DNA of 6,259 nucleotides from Fluviibacter sp964604465 (GTDB lineage: Bacteria > Pseudomonadota > Gammaproteobacteria > Burkholderiales > Rhodocyclaceae): positions 1 through 6,259 of the forward strand of contig CAZRYZ010000066.1 of NCBI GenBank assembly GCA_964604465.1, written 5' to 3'. The position numbers and the translations under genes were made by a program. The stretch's first letter is position 1, and each line of letters opens with the position of its first letter. A model generated the notes under the pieces. That model saw only the letters and a list, made by a program, of their open reading frames with translations. It was not told the origin of the DNA and did no database searches. This document shows positions 1 through 6,259 of this stretch, in pieces.

Positions 1-809
1 CCCACGTCACCCATGAATACTTCGGCGGGATAGGCGTTGAACCAGAGAAAGCCCAGCCCGGCACCGACCAGCGCACCCAGCAGCACACAGATTTCGCCAG
101 CACCCGGCATATAAGGCATGAACAGGTACTTGGCGTAAACGGCATTACCGGCCACATAAGCGAAGACCGTGAGGGCCGCCGCCACCATGCACGCCGGCAT
201 GATCGCCAAGCCATCCAGACCATCGGTCAGATTGACGGCATTCGAGGTGCCGACAATCACCAGATAGGTGAGCACAATAAAGCCCACCACGCCCAGCGGA
301 ATCGCCACATCCTTGAAGAAGGGCAGAATCAGCTGGAACTGCATCGGCGTATTGGCGGTGAACGCCAGAAAACCCGCTGCAGCCAGCCCGATGACGGATT
401 GCCAGAAGAACTTCCAGCGGCTGGCCAGACCCTTCGGATCCCGGTAGACCACCTTGCGCCAGTCGTCGTACCAGCCAACAGCGCCCGTCCCCAGGGTCAC
501 CAGTAACACAACCCAGACGTAGCGGTTGCCCAGATCACCCCAGAGCAGCGTGGACAGACCCGTCGCAATCAGGATCAGCACGCCGCCCATGGTGGGCGTC
601 CCGGATTTGGCCAGATGGGTTTGCGGGCCATCCGTACGCACCGCCTGACCAATCTTCTTGGCAGCGAGCCAGCGGATCACCATCGGGCCGGCGGCCCAGC
701 TAATGATCAGCGCTGTCAGCGCCGCCAGCACGGTGCGCAGTGTCAGGTAGTTAAAAACATTGAATGCCCGCACATCCTGCGCCAGCCATTCCGAGAGCCA
801 AAGTAGCAT
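1..809 (-). CDS. mraY: MraY, phospho-MurNAc-pentapeptide transferase (5' part; 3' end beyond the window)
   Basis: MraY is a polytopic inner-membrane enzyme that transfers phospho-MurNAc-pentapeptide from UDP to undecaprenyl phosphate, making lipid I. I translated 269 complete codons from the ATG at 809-807; the family is about 360 residues, so roughly the last quarter is missing off the left edge. The N-terminus MLLWLSEWL and then FNVFNYLTLRT is typical of the family. Visible motifs are KSGTPTMGG (68-76), the catalytic aspartate pair in GWYDDWRKVV (D115, D116), DPKGL (124-128), SNAVNLTDGLDGLA (189-202) and FMGDVG at the very edge, whose Asp268 matches the third essential aspartate. Several hydrophobic segments are visible (about 22-45, 75-90, 97-113, 135-151, 168-187, 203-221, 238-257). 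The gene starts 6 bases after the murF stop, so it is probably cotranscribed and coupled. The identification is firm; nothing looks broken. Confidence 0.98.
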   Translation of the reverse strand, partial: MLLWLSEWLAQDVRAFNVFNYLTLRTVLAALTALIISWAAGPMVIRWLAAKKIGQAVRTDGPQTHLAKSGTPTMGGVLILIATGLSTLLWGDLGNRYVWVVLLVTLGTGAVGWYDDWRKVVYRDPKGLASRWKFFWQSVIGLAAAGFLAFTANTPMQFQLILPFFKDVAIPLGVVGFIVLTYLVIVGTSNAVNLTDGLDGLAIMPACMVAAALTVFAYVAGNAVYAKYLFMPYMPGAGEICVLLGALVGAGLGFLWFNAYPAEVFMGDV

Positions 810-815
810 CCTGAT

Positions 816-2300
816 CTACCCCTGTGAATGTTCGGATTGTTCGATGAGGGCATGCACCACGTTTTCCATCCGTGCAGAACGTGATCCCTTGACCAGAACC
901 CGGCTGCGCGCCGATAGCACGGGGCGTAGCGCCGCAATAAGGGCCTCCTGGGAGGGGAAGTGGTACGCCCGATCCGGGAAGTGGCTGCCAAAGGCAGCCA
1001 TTGCCGAAACCGACAGCGGGCCGACCGCATAGAGGGCACCCACGCCACGCTCAGCGGCATAACGACCCACTTCGGCATGAAGTGCAGCGGCTTCGTCGCC
1101 GACTTCGCCCATGTCGCCAATGACGAGGACGGTTTCTTTATCGGCAGCGTCAGTCGTCAGCACGTTGATTGCTGCGCGCATCGAGTCCGGATTGGCGTTG
1201 TAGGTGTCATCAATGATGCTGGCACCGCTGATTCCGCGTTTGGATTGAAGACGTCCCGCTACCCCGCCGAATCCCGGTAATGCCTGCATCATCTGAGGCA
1301 ATGTCAGACCGGCGGCATAGCCCGCGGCAAGGGCCTGCGTAGCGTTACTGGCGTTATGCAGACCCGACAGTGGTAGCAGCACCTCAAGTACACCCTCGGG
1401 TGTCTGGATGCGCAATTCCTGTCCATCGGTCACCGTGCGCGATTCGGTCACAAAAGCCGGCGACAAGGAATCAGCGGTGTCTGATGCGCCGACAACGTGC
1501 GTACCCAATAGCCGACGGCCGGCCTGAATGCGTTTGATCCAGGACAAGGCATGCGGGTCATCCAGATTAACGATCGCGGCACCCCCCTCGGGCAGCGCGT
1601 CAAAAAGACTGCCCTTCTCGGCGGCCACGCCGGCCAGATCGCCCATGCCCTCGAGATGCGCTCGCTGGGCATTGGTCACAATTGCAATGGTGGGCTGGGC
1701 CATTCGCGCCAACACAGCGATCTCGCCCGGATGGCTCATCCCCAGCTCGATCACGGCATAGCGGTGTTGCGGCCCGAGCCGCAGCAGCGTTAATGGCAGG
1801 CCAACCTCATTATTGAAGTTACCCAGGGTGCTGAGCACAGCCAGATCACCGGCCGCCATGCGGCATAGATGCGTAACCAGTTCTTTGGTCGTGGTTTTGC
1901 CATTGGACCCGGTAATGGCAATCACCGGCAGATCGTAGCGGGCACGCCAGGCCTGCCCCAGGGTACCCAGTGCATGGCGGGTATCGTCACACACAATCAG
2001 CGGCCAGCCTTCGAGTGCGGGCGAGCTGAGCATTGGATGACCCGCTTCGACAATGGCACCTACTGCGCCGGCTTCACGAACCTCCGGCAGAAAATCGTGC
2101 GCATCAAATCGGGCACCGCGCAGAGCGATGAAAAGATCACCTGCCTGCAAGCTCGCAGTATCCGTAGAGACGCCCAGGACCATCTCGCTTCCGGCGCCCG
2201 ACGGCAGAGGCGCCGACAACCAGTCAGTGACCAGCGAAAGGGGGACCGGTTCGGCTAGTAGAACCGAGCGCATGGGTTTCTGGATCATGGTCTCAGCCAT
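816..2300 (-). CDS. murF: MurF, UDP-MurNAc-tripeptide:D-alanyl-D-alanine ligase
   Basis: MurF is the cytoplasmic ATP-dependent ligase that adds the dipeptide D-Ala-D-Ala to UDP-MurNAc-L-Ala-D-Glu-meso-DAP, giving the UDP-MurNAc-pentapeptide used by MraY, its downstream neighbour. The protein has 494 residues, slightly longer than the usual 450-470. The N-terminal substrate domain shows STDTASLQAGDLFIAL (45-60). The central ATPase domain has the P-loop TGSNGKTT (130-137), TLGNFNNEVGLPLTLL (158-173), ELGMSHPGEI (185-194), NAQRAHLEG (210-218) and AEKGSLF (227-233), where K229 is the likely carbamoylated lysine. The C-terminal domain has DDTYNANPDSM (364-374), GDMGEVG (395-401) and VLVKGSRSARME (468-479). 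The ATG at 2300 was chosen because it lies one base after the murE stop with GGTGA ahead of it. Internal ATGs at codons 5 and 10 are possible, since the conserved fold seems to begin near residue 17. Confidence 0.98.
   Translation of the reverse strand: MAETMIQKPMRSVLLAEPVPLSLVTDWLSAPLPSGAGSEMVLGVSTDTASLQAGDLFIALRGARFDAHDFLPEVREAGAVGAIVEAGHPMLSSPALEGWPLIVCDDTRHALGTLGQAWRARYDLPVIAITGSNGKTTTKELVTHLCRMAAGDLAVLSTLGNFNNEVGLPLTLLRLGPQHRYAVIELGMSHPGEIAVLARMAQPTIAIVTNAQRAHLEGMGDLAGVAAEKGSLFDALPEGGAAIVNLDDPHALSWIKRIQAGRRLLGTHVVGASDTADSLSPAFVTESRTVTDGQELRIQTPEGVLEVLLPLSGLHNASNATQALAAGYAAGLTLPQMMQALPGFGGVAGRLQSKRGISGASIIDDTYNANPDSMRAAINVLTTDAADKETVLVIGDMGEVGDEAAALHAEVGRYAAERGVGALYAVGPLSVSAMAAFGSHFPDRAYHFPSQEALIAALRPVLSARSRVLVKGSRSARMENVVHALIEQSEHSQG
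819..823 (-). promoter_or_regulatory. Likely ribosome binding site of mraY
   Basis: On the minus strand AGGGG lies 9 bases before the mraY ATG, inside the last two sense codons of murF (CAG GGG) and just before its TAG stop. A second AGG directly abuts the ATG and is too close to serve. The position implies that ribosomes finishing murF help initiate mraY. Confidence 0.5.
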
Positions 2301-2301
2301 A

Positions 2302-3828
2302 TCAATTCACCGCACCAGCCCATTGACCGGTTGCCCTGGCCTGAGTTGTGCCAGCCTTCCTTGCGGCGAGTGCTGCCTGCGCATGGGTGGCATCATCAAA
2401 GGGATAACGCTGGCCTTTGATTTCCTGTGTTTGCTCATGGCCTTTTCCGGCGAGTAGCACGACATCGGCAGCGCCTGCCTCTGCAATAACCCGGGCAATC
2501 GCCTCGGCGCGATCGAGCAAGCGCTTTGCACCCGGCGCACCTTGGGCAATTGCCAAGACAATGGCTTCGGGATCCTCCCAACGGGGGTTATCCGAAGTCA
2601 GCACGACAGTGTCTGCATATTGCGCAGCGACCTGACCCATCTCGGGGCGCTTGCCCGGATCGCGATCACCGCCGCAGCCAAATAAGCAGATCAGTCGCCC
2701 GCCACGAGCCAAAGCCACATCGCGCAGGGCCGTCAAAATCTGCGCCAGTGCATCCGGGGTGTGCGCGTAATCGACAACGACAAGCGGCGCCTCATGGCCG
2801 CCATAACAAGCCATGCGCCCTGCTGGAGGCTGTAACTTCTGTAAGCGCACCACAATTTCTGCCGGGCTCAGGCCTTCGGCGCCCAGCACCGCAGAGACGG
2901 CCAATAGATTGGAAAGATTGTGGCGCCCGATCAGGTGCGTGGCAAACGAGAGTCGCTCTTCACCAAAGACCAGCGTGGCCGAAAGGCCCTGCGCAGTCGC
3001 CATCACATTTTCGGCACCAACCCACTGAACGCCTGCAGGCAGATTATGCGGGCGAGACTGTAGTCCATAGGCGATGACCAGGTTGGCAGTCGTTTGCGCC
3101 ATCAGCTCTTTGCCAAAGTCGTCATCCAGATTGATGACGGCGGCACGCAGGCCATGCCAGGCAAAAAGCTTGGCTTTGGCAGCCGCATACGCCGCCATCG
3201 TGCCGTGGTAATCCAGATGGTCACGGGTCAGATTGGTCAAGACAGCGCAATCCACGTGGCTTCCGTTCATGCGGCCTTCTTCAATCCCGATCGACGATGC
3301 TTCTACCGCGCATGCGGTTGCGCCATCCTTCACAAAGTCGGCCAGCAGGTGCGCATACTGCGCCGCATCCGGTGTCGTGAATCCGGTCTCCACCATCGAC
3401 CCCGGATAGCCGGCACCTAAGGTCCCGATCACAGCGCAGTGCCCTGGCATCGATTGCGCCAGCCATTGCGATACCGTGGTCTTGCCATTGGTACCGGTGA
3501 TAGCCAGTACCCGCAACTTCTGACTCGGATTACCGTAAATCTGTTGAGCCAGCGAGCCAACCAGCTGGCGCAAGCCCGCTACGACGACGACGGGCAAGCC
3601 CCGGAACTCGGGTACGCAAAGATGCACATCATCCGCCCACAACACCCCGCAAGCCCCATTGGCCAGCGCATCACGCGCATACACGGCCCGCGTACCCGAC
3701 TCGGGCACCTCGGCAACAAACAGATCACCCGCGCGCACGCGGCGACTATCGGCACAGACACCCGTTGGCCGCAGCCCCTGAGCGCGCAACCAGCTCAACA
3801 CTTCGTCACAAGAGGTGAGCACAGTCAT
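2302..3828 (-). CDS. murE: MurE, UDP-MurNAc-L-Ala-D-Glu:meso-diaminopimelate ligase
   Basis: MurE is the cytoplasmic ATP-dependent ligase that adds the third peptide residue to UDP-MurNAc-L-Ala-D-Glu. It has 508 residues, close to the family's roughly 490-500. Motifs in order: CADSRRVRAGDLFVA (25-39) in the UDP-sugar-binding N-terminal domain; P-loop ITGTNGKTT (110-118); TTPD (151-154); EASSIGIEEGR (176-186); TNLTRDHLDYHGT (198-210); AAKAKLF (216-222), with K218 the likely carbamoylated lysine; GRHNLSNLLA (301-310); VDYAHTPDAL (352-361); FGCGGDRDPGKRPEM (383-397); DNPRWEDP (413-420); and GKGHE (461-465). In this family DNPR marks meso-DAP rather than lysine specificity. The ATG at 3828 overlaps the ftsI TGA by one base (TGATG) and has a strong Shine-Dalgarno sequence. 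The next step, MurF, is encoded directly downstream. The last 20 residues or so, rich in A, T and G, look like an unconserved tail. Confidence 0.98.
   Translation of the reverse strand: MTVLTSCDEVLSWLRAQGLRPTGVCADSRRVRAGDLFVAEVPESGTRAVYARDALANGACGVLWADDVHLCVPEFRGLPVVVVAGLRQLVGSLAQQIYGNPSQKLRVLAITGTNGKTTVSQWLAQSMPGHCAVIGTLGAGYPGSMVETGFTTPDAAQYAHLLADFVKDGATACAVEASSIGIEEGRMNGSHVDCAVLTNLTRDHLDYHGTMAAYAAAKAKLFAWHGLRAAVINLDDDFGKELMAQTTANLVIAYGLQSRPHNLPAGVQWVGAENVMATAQGLSATLVFGEERLSFATHLIGRHNLSNLLAVSAVLGAEGLSPAEIVVRLQKLQPPAGRMACYGGHEAPLVVVDYAHTPDALAQILTALRDVALARGGRLICLFGCGGDRDPGKRPEMGQVAAQYADTVVLTSDNPRWEDPEAIVLAIAQGAPGAKRLLDRAEAIARVIAEAGAADVVLLAGKGHEQTQEIKGQRYPFDDATHAQAALAARKAGTTQARATGQWAGAVN
2307..2311 (-). 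promoter_or_regulatory. Likely ribosome binding site of murF
   Basis: On the minus strand GGTGA stands 6 bases before the murF ATG, within the final codons of murE. It matches the GGTGA part of the anti-Shine-Dalgarno complement. The reading TGA-T-ATG (murE stop, one base, murF start) suggests reinitiation by ribosomes that have just ended murE. Confidence 0.45.
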
Positions 3829-5639
3829 CAGTGCACCCCCTTCTTGTTTACCGGATTCACGGCGTTCACAGGCGCACTGGCCACTTGGATCGGTGCAGAT
3901 GTTACTTGCGCTGCTTTGGGCTGATTTTTCATCGGGTCTTTGGCCGGATCTTTTGCCGAGCCCTGATCCTGCGGCACACCCAGAGTGCGCAAGGCACCCC
4001 CCATCACTTCAGCAAATACCGGTGCTGCAACATCGCCGCCGTAATGGGCGCCTACTGGCTCATCGACGACGACCCCAACGACCAGACGCGGATCCGAAAT
4101 CGGACCGATGCCCACGAAAGAAGCCAGATATTTATTTGCGTAACGGCCGGCAACCAGCTTGTGTGCGGTACCGGTCTTACCGCCCACGCGATAGCCCGGC
4201 ACTGCTGCCTTACGTGCAGTCCCCTCGGGGCTTACCACCATCTCCAGCATCTGCCTTACCTGACGCGAGGTTTCCGGTGCAAACACCGGCTGGCCAGCAA
4301 CGGCGCCCTGTGTTTTCAATAAAGATAGCGGCACCACATCGCCATCGCGCGCGAAGACGGTGTAGGCATGTGCTAGCTGGACGACGGTGACCGATACGCC
4401 GTGACCATAAGACATCGTGGCCTGCTCGATGGGTTTCCAGGTTTGCCAGGGGCGCAGCCTGCCCCCCACCTCACCCGGGAAACCGAGGCCAAGCGGCTTA
4501 CCAAAGCCGACCTTGCTCATCATCGTCCACATGTCTTCTGCCGGAAAACCCAGAGCGATTTTGGTCGCACCAATGTTGGATGACTTCTGGATGACCTGCG
4601 CCAGCGTGAGCGCACCGTAGGGATGGGCATCACTAATCGTCGCCGAACCGATGGTCATCTTGCCGGGTGCGCAATTGATGATGGAATCAAACTTGTACTT
4701 GCCGCGATCCAGCGCCAGCGCTGCGATAAACGGCTTCATCGTTGAGCCCGGCTCAAACGTATCGGTAATCGCACGATTGCGTAGCTGTCCACCCGACAGG
4801 TGCGCCCGGTTATTCGGGTTATAGGTGGGCCAATTCACCAGCGCCAGAATTTCACCGCTCTTGATATCGGCCACAATCACGCTGCCGCCCTTGGCATTAA
4901 ACTTGTCGGCGGTATTACGCAGGGCATTGAAAGCGATGAACTGGATCTTGGCATCAATTGCCAACTGGATGTCTTCACCATCCTGCGGTGGTCGCTCAGA
5001 ACCCACCTCTTCAACAATCTGGCCACGCCGATCCTTGATGACCGTGCGCTCACCCGGCTTGCCAATAAGGCGTTTCTCAAAGGCCAGCTCGACACCTTCC
5101 TGACCCCGGTCTTCCTTGCCGGTAAAGCCCACCATGTGCGCCGTCATGTCCCCTGCCGGATAGAAACGGCTGTATTCGCGGTCCATCTGGATGCCGGGCA
5201 ACTTGAGTGCCGCTACCCGGGCAGCCGTTTCCGGCGGCACCTGATGCTTGAGATACACAAAGTTCTTGTCGCCGTTGATTTTCTTTTCGATCTGCCGTGC
5301 ATCGACCTCAAGCAGCGCCGACAGCTCCTTGATCTGCGCCTTATCCAGTTTGGCGTCCGCCGTCGCCCAGACTGCGCGCATTGGCGTCGACTGCGCCAGC
5401 ATATCGCCATGGCGATCAAGAATCTTGCCACGCGATGCCGGGATCTCGAGCACGCGGCGATAACGCGCATCGCCCCGTTCCTGCAGGAAATCCTCATTGA
5501 TCAGCTGCAAATAGAACGCCCGTCCGACCAGGGTTAACAACGCACCAAAGATCAGCGCCGAAACCAGATGGATACGCCAGCTAGCCAGCTGATCCTTAAG
5601 CACCGGGCTCTCGGTAAAGCGGTGGTCCTTGCGGCTCAC
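3828..5639 (-). CDS. ftsI: FtsI (PBP3), septal peptidoglycan D,D-transpeptidase
   Basis: FtsI is the class B penicillin-binding protein that cross-links septal peptidoglycan; it is anchored in the inner membrane, acts in the periplasm and partners with FtsW and FtsL. The protein has 603 residues. A short basic cytoplasmic N-terminus precedes one membrane segment (about 24-47), then the dimerisation domain begins at RVLEIPASRGKILDRHGDMLA (from 62). The transpeptidase domain (about 225-550) carries the penicillin-binding triad: STMK (299-302, nucleophile S299), SSN (353-355) and KTGT (488-491). The tail from about 552 is low-complexity and rich in Lys, Pro, Ala and Gln. The start is GTG at 5639, giving a 4-base GTGA overlap with the ftsL stop. 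The next Met codon in frame is residue 80, past the membrane anchor, so the GTG start is well supported. Its TGA stop shares one base with the murE ATG. Confidence 0.98.
   Translation of the reverse strand: MSRKDHRFTESPVLKDQLASWRIHLVSALIFGALLTLVGRAFYLQLINEDFLQERGDARYRRVLEIPASRGKILDRHGDMLAQSTPMRAVWATADAKLDKAQIKELSALLEVDARQIEKKINGDKNFVYLKHQVPPETAARVAALKLPGIQMDREYSRFYPAGDMTAHMVGFTGKEDRGQEGVELAFEKRLIGKPGERTVIKDRRGQIVEEVGSERPPQDGEDIQLAIDAKIQFIAFNALRNTADKFNAKGGSVIVADIKSGEILALVNWPTYNPNNRAHLSGGQLRNRAITDTFEPGSTMKPFIAALALDRGKYKFDSIINCAPGKMTIGSATISDAHPYGALTLAQVIQKSSNIGATKIALGFPAEDMWTMMSKVGFGKPLGLGFPGEVGGRLRPWQTWKPIEQATMSYGHGVSVTVVQLAHAYTVFARDGDVVPLSLLKTQGAVAGQPVFAPETSRQVRQMLEMVVSPEGTARKAAVPGYRVGGKTGTAHKLVAGRYANKYLASFVGIGPISDPRLVVGVVVDEPVGAHYGGDVAAPVFAEVMGGALRTLGVPQDQGSAKDPAKDPMKNQPKAAQVTSAPIQVASAPVNAVNPVNKKGVH
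3834..3842 (-). promoter_or_regulatory. Strong ribosome binding site of murE
   Basis: On the minus strand AAGGGGGTG differs from the ideal AAGGAGGTG at one base and ends 5 bases before the murE ATG. It lies in the last codons of ftsI (Lys-Lys-Gly-Val-His). This is the best Shine-Dalgarno sequence in the window and it fixes the murE start. Confidence 0.65.
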
Positions 5640-5902
5640 TGCGCTCCCCCGATCTTCTGTACCTTCTTCATGTCGGGTGGCTGCATCCCCAGTTTCTCAC
5701 GGGCAATTTTTTCAATGCGCGTATGCGCCGCCCAGGAGGACATTTCCAGCTGTAATTGGCCGAACTCGACATCCAGATTGTGCGCACGTTCACGCTCCAG
5801 CTCGAGGGCCTGCAAGCGCTTACGGGCCTGGTGCTGACCGGCGATGGTGGCGACGGCAGAGACCAGCAGGATCACGATGAGGATGAGATTGATCCGTCTC
5901 AT
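5636..5902 (-). CDS. ftsL: FtsL, cell division protein
   Basis: FtsL is a small bitopic inner-membrane protein that forms the FtsQ-FtsL-FtsB complex and activates FtsW-FtsI at the septum. With the ATG at 5902 it has 88 residues, a normal size for FtsL. MRR is followed by a membrane segment (about 4-22, INLILIVILLVSAVATIAG). A charged, heptad-like periplasmic coiled coil then runs from about 26 to 60, with leucines such as L30, L33, L35, L43 and L50, followed by the typical C-terminal motif RIEKIAREKLGMQPP (62-76). FtsL sequences diverge strongly, so the call rests on this architecture plus position between rsmH and ftsI. The start was chosen because TGAGG lies 5 bases upstream and the membrane segment follows directly. 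A longer reading from 5947 would add 15 residues inside rsmH and is unlikely. Confidence 0.95.
   Translation of the reverse strand: MRRINLILIVILLVSAVATIAGQHQARKRLQALELERERAHNLDVEFGQLQLEMSSWAAHTRIEKIAREKLGMQPPDMKKVQKIGGAQ
5644..5650 (-). promoter_or_regulatory. Likely ribosome binding site of ftsI
   Basis: On the minus strand GGGGGAG ends 4 bases before the GTG start of ftsI and lies inside the 3' end of ftsL (codons for Ile-Gly-Gly-Ala). It supports initiation at the non-ATG codon. Confidence 0.5.
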
Positions 5903-5907
5903 ATGCG

Positions 5908-5912
5908 CCTCA
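5908..5912 (-). promoter_or_regulatory. Ribosome binding site of ftsL, overlapping the rsmH stop codon
   Basis: On the minus strand TGAGG ends 5 bases before the ftsL ATG. Its TGA is the rsmH stop codon, so termination and the next initiation use the same bases. This decides the ftsL start at 5902 over the upstream ATG at 5947. Confidence 0.6.
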
Positions 5913-6259
5913 GGCCGCCAGCTTTTCGGCAACACGCATGATGGCACTGCGCGCGCGCGGGTTGCGCTCGATTTCCATCGAGCCGGGTTTGATCGCCCTG
6001 CCGACCAGTCTGAGTTTGGGCAACGGCAACTGGGCAGCGGTTAACGGCACGCCTTTGGGCGGCTCCACCGGTTTAGCCCCGGCTTGCATGAAGCGCTTGA
6101 CGACCCGGTCTTCCAGCGAGTGGAAGCTGATCACGACAAGACGTCCGCCCGGACGAAGCAAGTCAAAGGCCTGCGGCAGTGTTAACGCCAGCTGGCCGAG
6201 CTCTTGATTGATATAAATCCGTACAGCCTGGAAGGTGCGCGTCGCCGCATCCTGGCCGG
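5910..6259 (-). CDS. rsmH: RsmH (MraW), 16S rRNA (cytosine-1402-N4)-methyltransferase (3' part)
   Basis: RsmH uses S-adenosylmethionine to methylate N4 of C1402 in the 16S rRNA, in the ribosomal P site; it is usually the second gene of the dcw cluster, after mraZ. Only the last 115 codons, about a third of the roughly 310-residue family length, are in the window. The 5' part lies beyond the right edge, so the start and the N-terminal SAM-binding motif cannot be seen. The visible part begins GQDAATRTFQAVRIYIN, then shows LLRPGGRLVVISFHSLEDRVVKRF (about 33-56), the most diagnostic motif of the family, and ends with NPRARSAIMRVAEKLAA. The TGA stop is 7 bases from the ftsL start. No frameshift or unusual residue is seen. 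Confidence 0.97.
   Translation of the reverse strand, partial: GQDAATRTFQAVRIYINQELGQLALTLPQAFDLLRPGGRLVVISFHSLEDRVVKRFMQAGAKPVEPPKGVPLTAAQLPLPKLRLVGRAIKPGSMEIERNPRARSAIMRVAEKLAA

Noticed and set aside
940..958. Imperfect inverted repeat around CCTCCTGGGAGG inside murF, considered as a terminator or operator
   Set aside because: The stem is only about 5 bases with almost no loop and no T run follows; it is explained by ordinary codons of murF.
743..1120. Second minus-strand open frame of 125 codons spanning the murF-mraY junction
   Set aside because: It is out of frame with both murF and mraY, whose motifs continue uninterrupted through the same bases, so it is a shadow frame.
2526..3077. 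Plus-strand open frame of 183 codons opposite murE
   Set aside because: Antisense to murE with a product rich in Arg, Pro, His and Gln, typical of a shadow frame; no domain or ribosome binding site supports it.
3580..3594. Short run of repeated ACG triplets inside murE
   Set aside because: It encodes the Val run of VVVVAG, a hydrophobic beta strand; too short to be a meaningful microsatellite.
3815..4390. Plus-strand open frame of 191 codons opposite the 3' end of ftsI
   Set aside because: Low-complexity Arg/Pro/Ser product antisense to ftsI; no membrane segment, domain or neighbour supports it.
4800..5537. Long plus-strand open frame of 245 codons opposite ftsI
   Set aside because: It lies wholly antisense to a firmly identified ftsI, its product resembles no family I know, and long antisense frames are common opposite GC-rich genes.
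5903..5947. Longer ftsL reading that begins at 5947
   Set aside because: The extra 15 residues lie inside rsmH and put a polar stretch before the membrane segment; the ATG at 5902 has TGAGG at the right distance.

Overview
This window is a piece of a bacterial division and cell wall (dcw) gene cluster, read entirely on the minus strand. In transcription order, from the right edge to the left edge, it holds the 3' part of rsmH (mraW), then complete ftsL, ftsI, murE and murF, then the 5' part of mraY. All six products are recognised from conserved motifs. Nearly every base is coding: the junctions are gaps of 7, 1 and 6 bases and overlaps of 4 and 1 bases. I see no RNA gene, mobile element, CRISPR array, terminator or convincing promoter.

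The gene order is the classical proteobacterial one. The GC-rich codon use and the flavour of the proteins (the FtsI N-terminus, the MurE motif EASSIGIEEGR, the RsmH C-terminus LPLPKLRLVGRAIKP) suggest a Betaproteobacterium. This is inference from recalled family patterns; I cannot name a genus. The MurE motif DNPR indicates a meso-diaminopimelate peptidoglycan, as expected for a Gram-negative organism.

Layout: 6257-5910 RsmH C-terminus (methylates 16S rRNA); 5902-5636 FtsL (divisome scaffold, one membrane segment); 5639-3828 FtsI/PBP3 (septal transpeptidase); 3828-2302 MurE and 2300-816 MurF (cytoplasmic Mur ligases that add meso-DAP and then D-Ala-D-Ala to the UDP-MurNAc peptide); 809-1 MraY (moves phospho-MurNAc-pentapeptide onto undecaprenyl phosphate to make lipid I). 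MurE, MurF and MraY are consecutive steps of precursor synthesis. FtsL and FtsI belong to the machine that uses the finished precursor at the septum. The tight junctions, with Shine-Dalgarno-like sequences lying inside the preceding genes, fit one polycistronic mRNA with translational coupling.

I found no sign of a new biological system here. The points worth a second look are modest: a GTG start and 4-base overlap for ftsI, a long low-complexity C-terminal tail on FtsI, and a MurF N-terminal extension with uncertain start.
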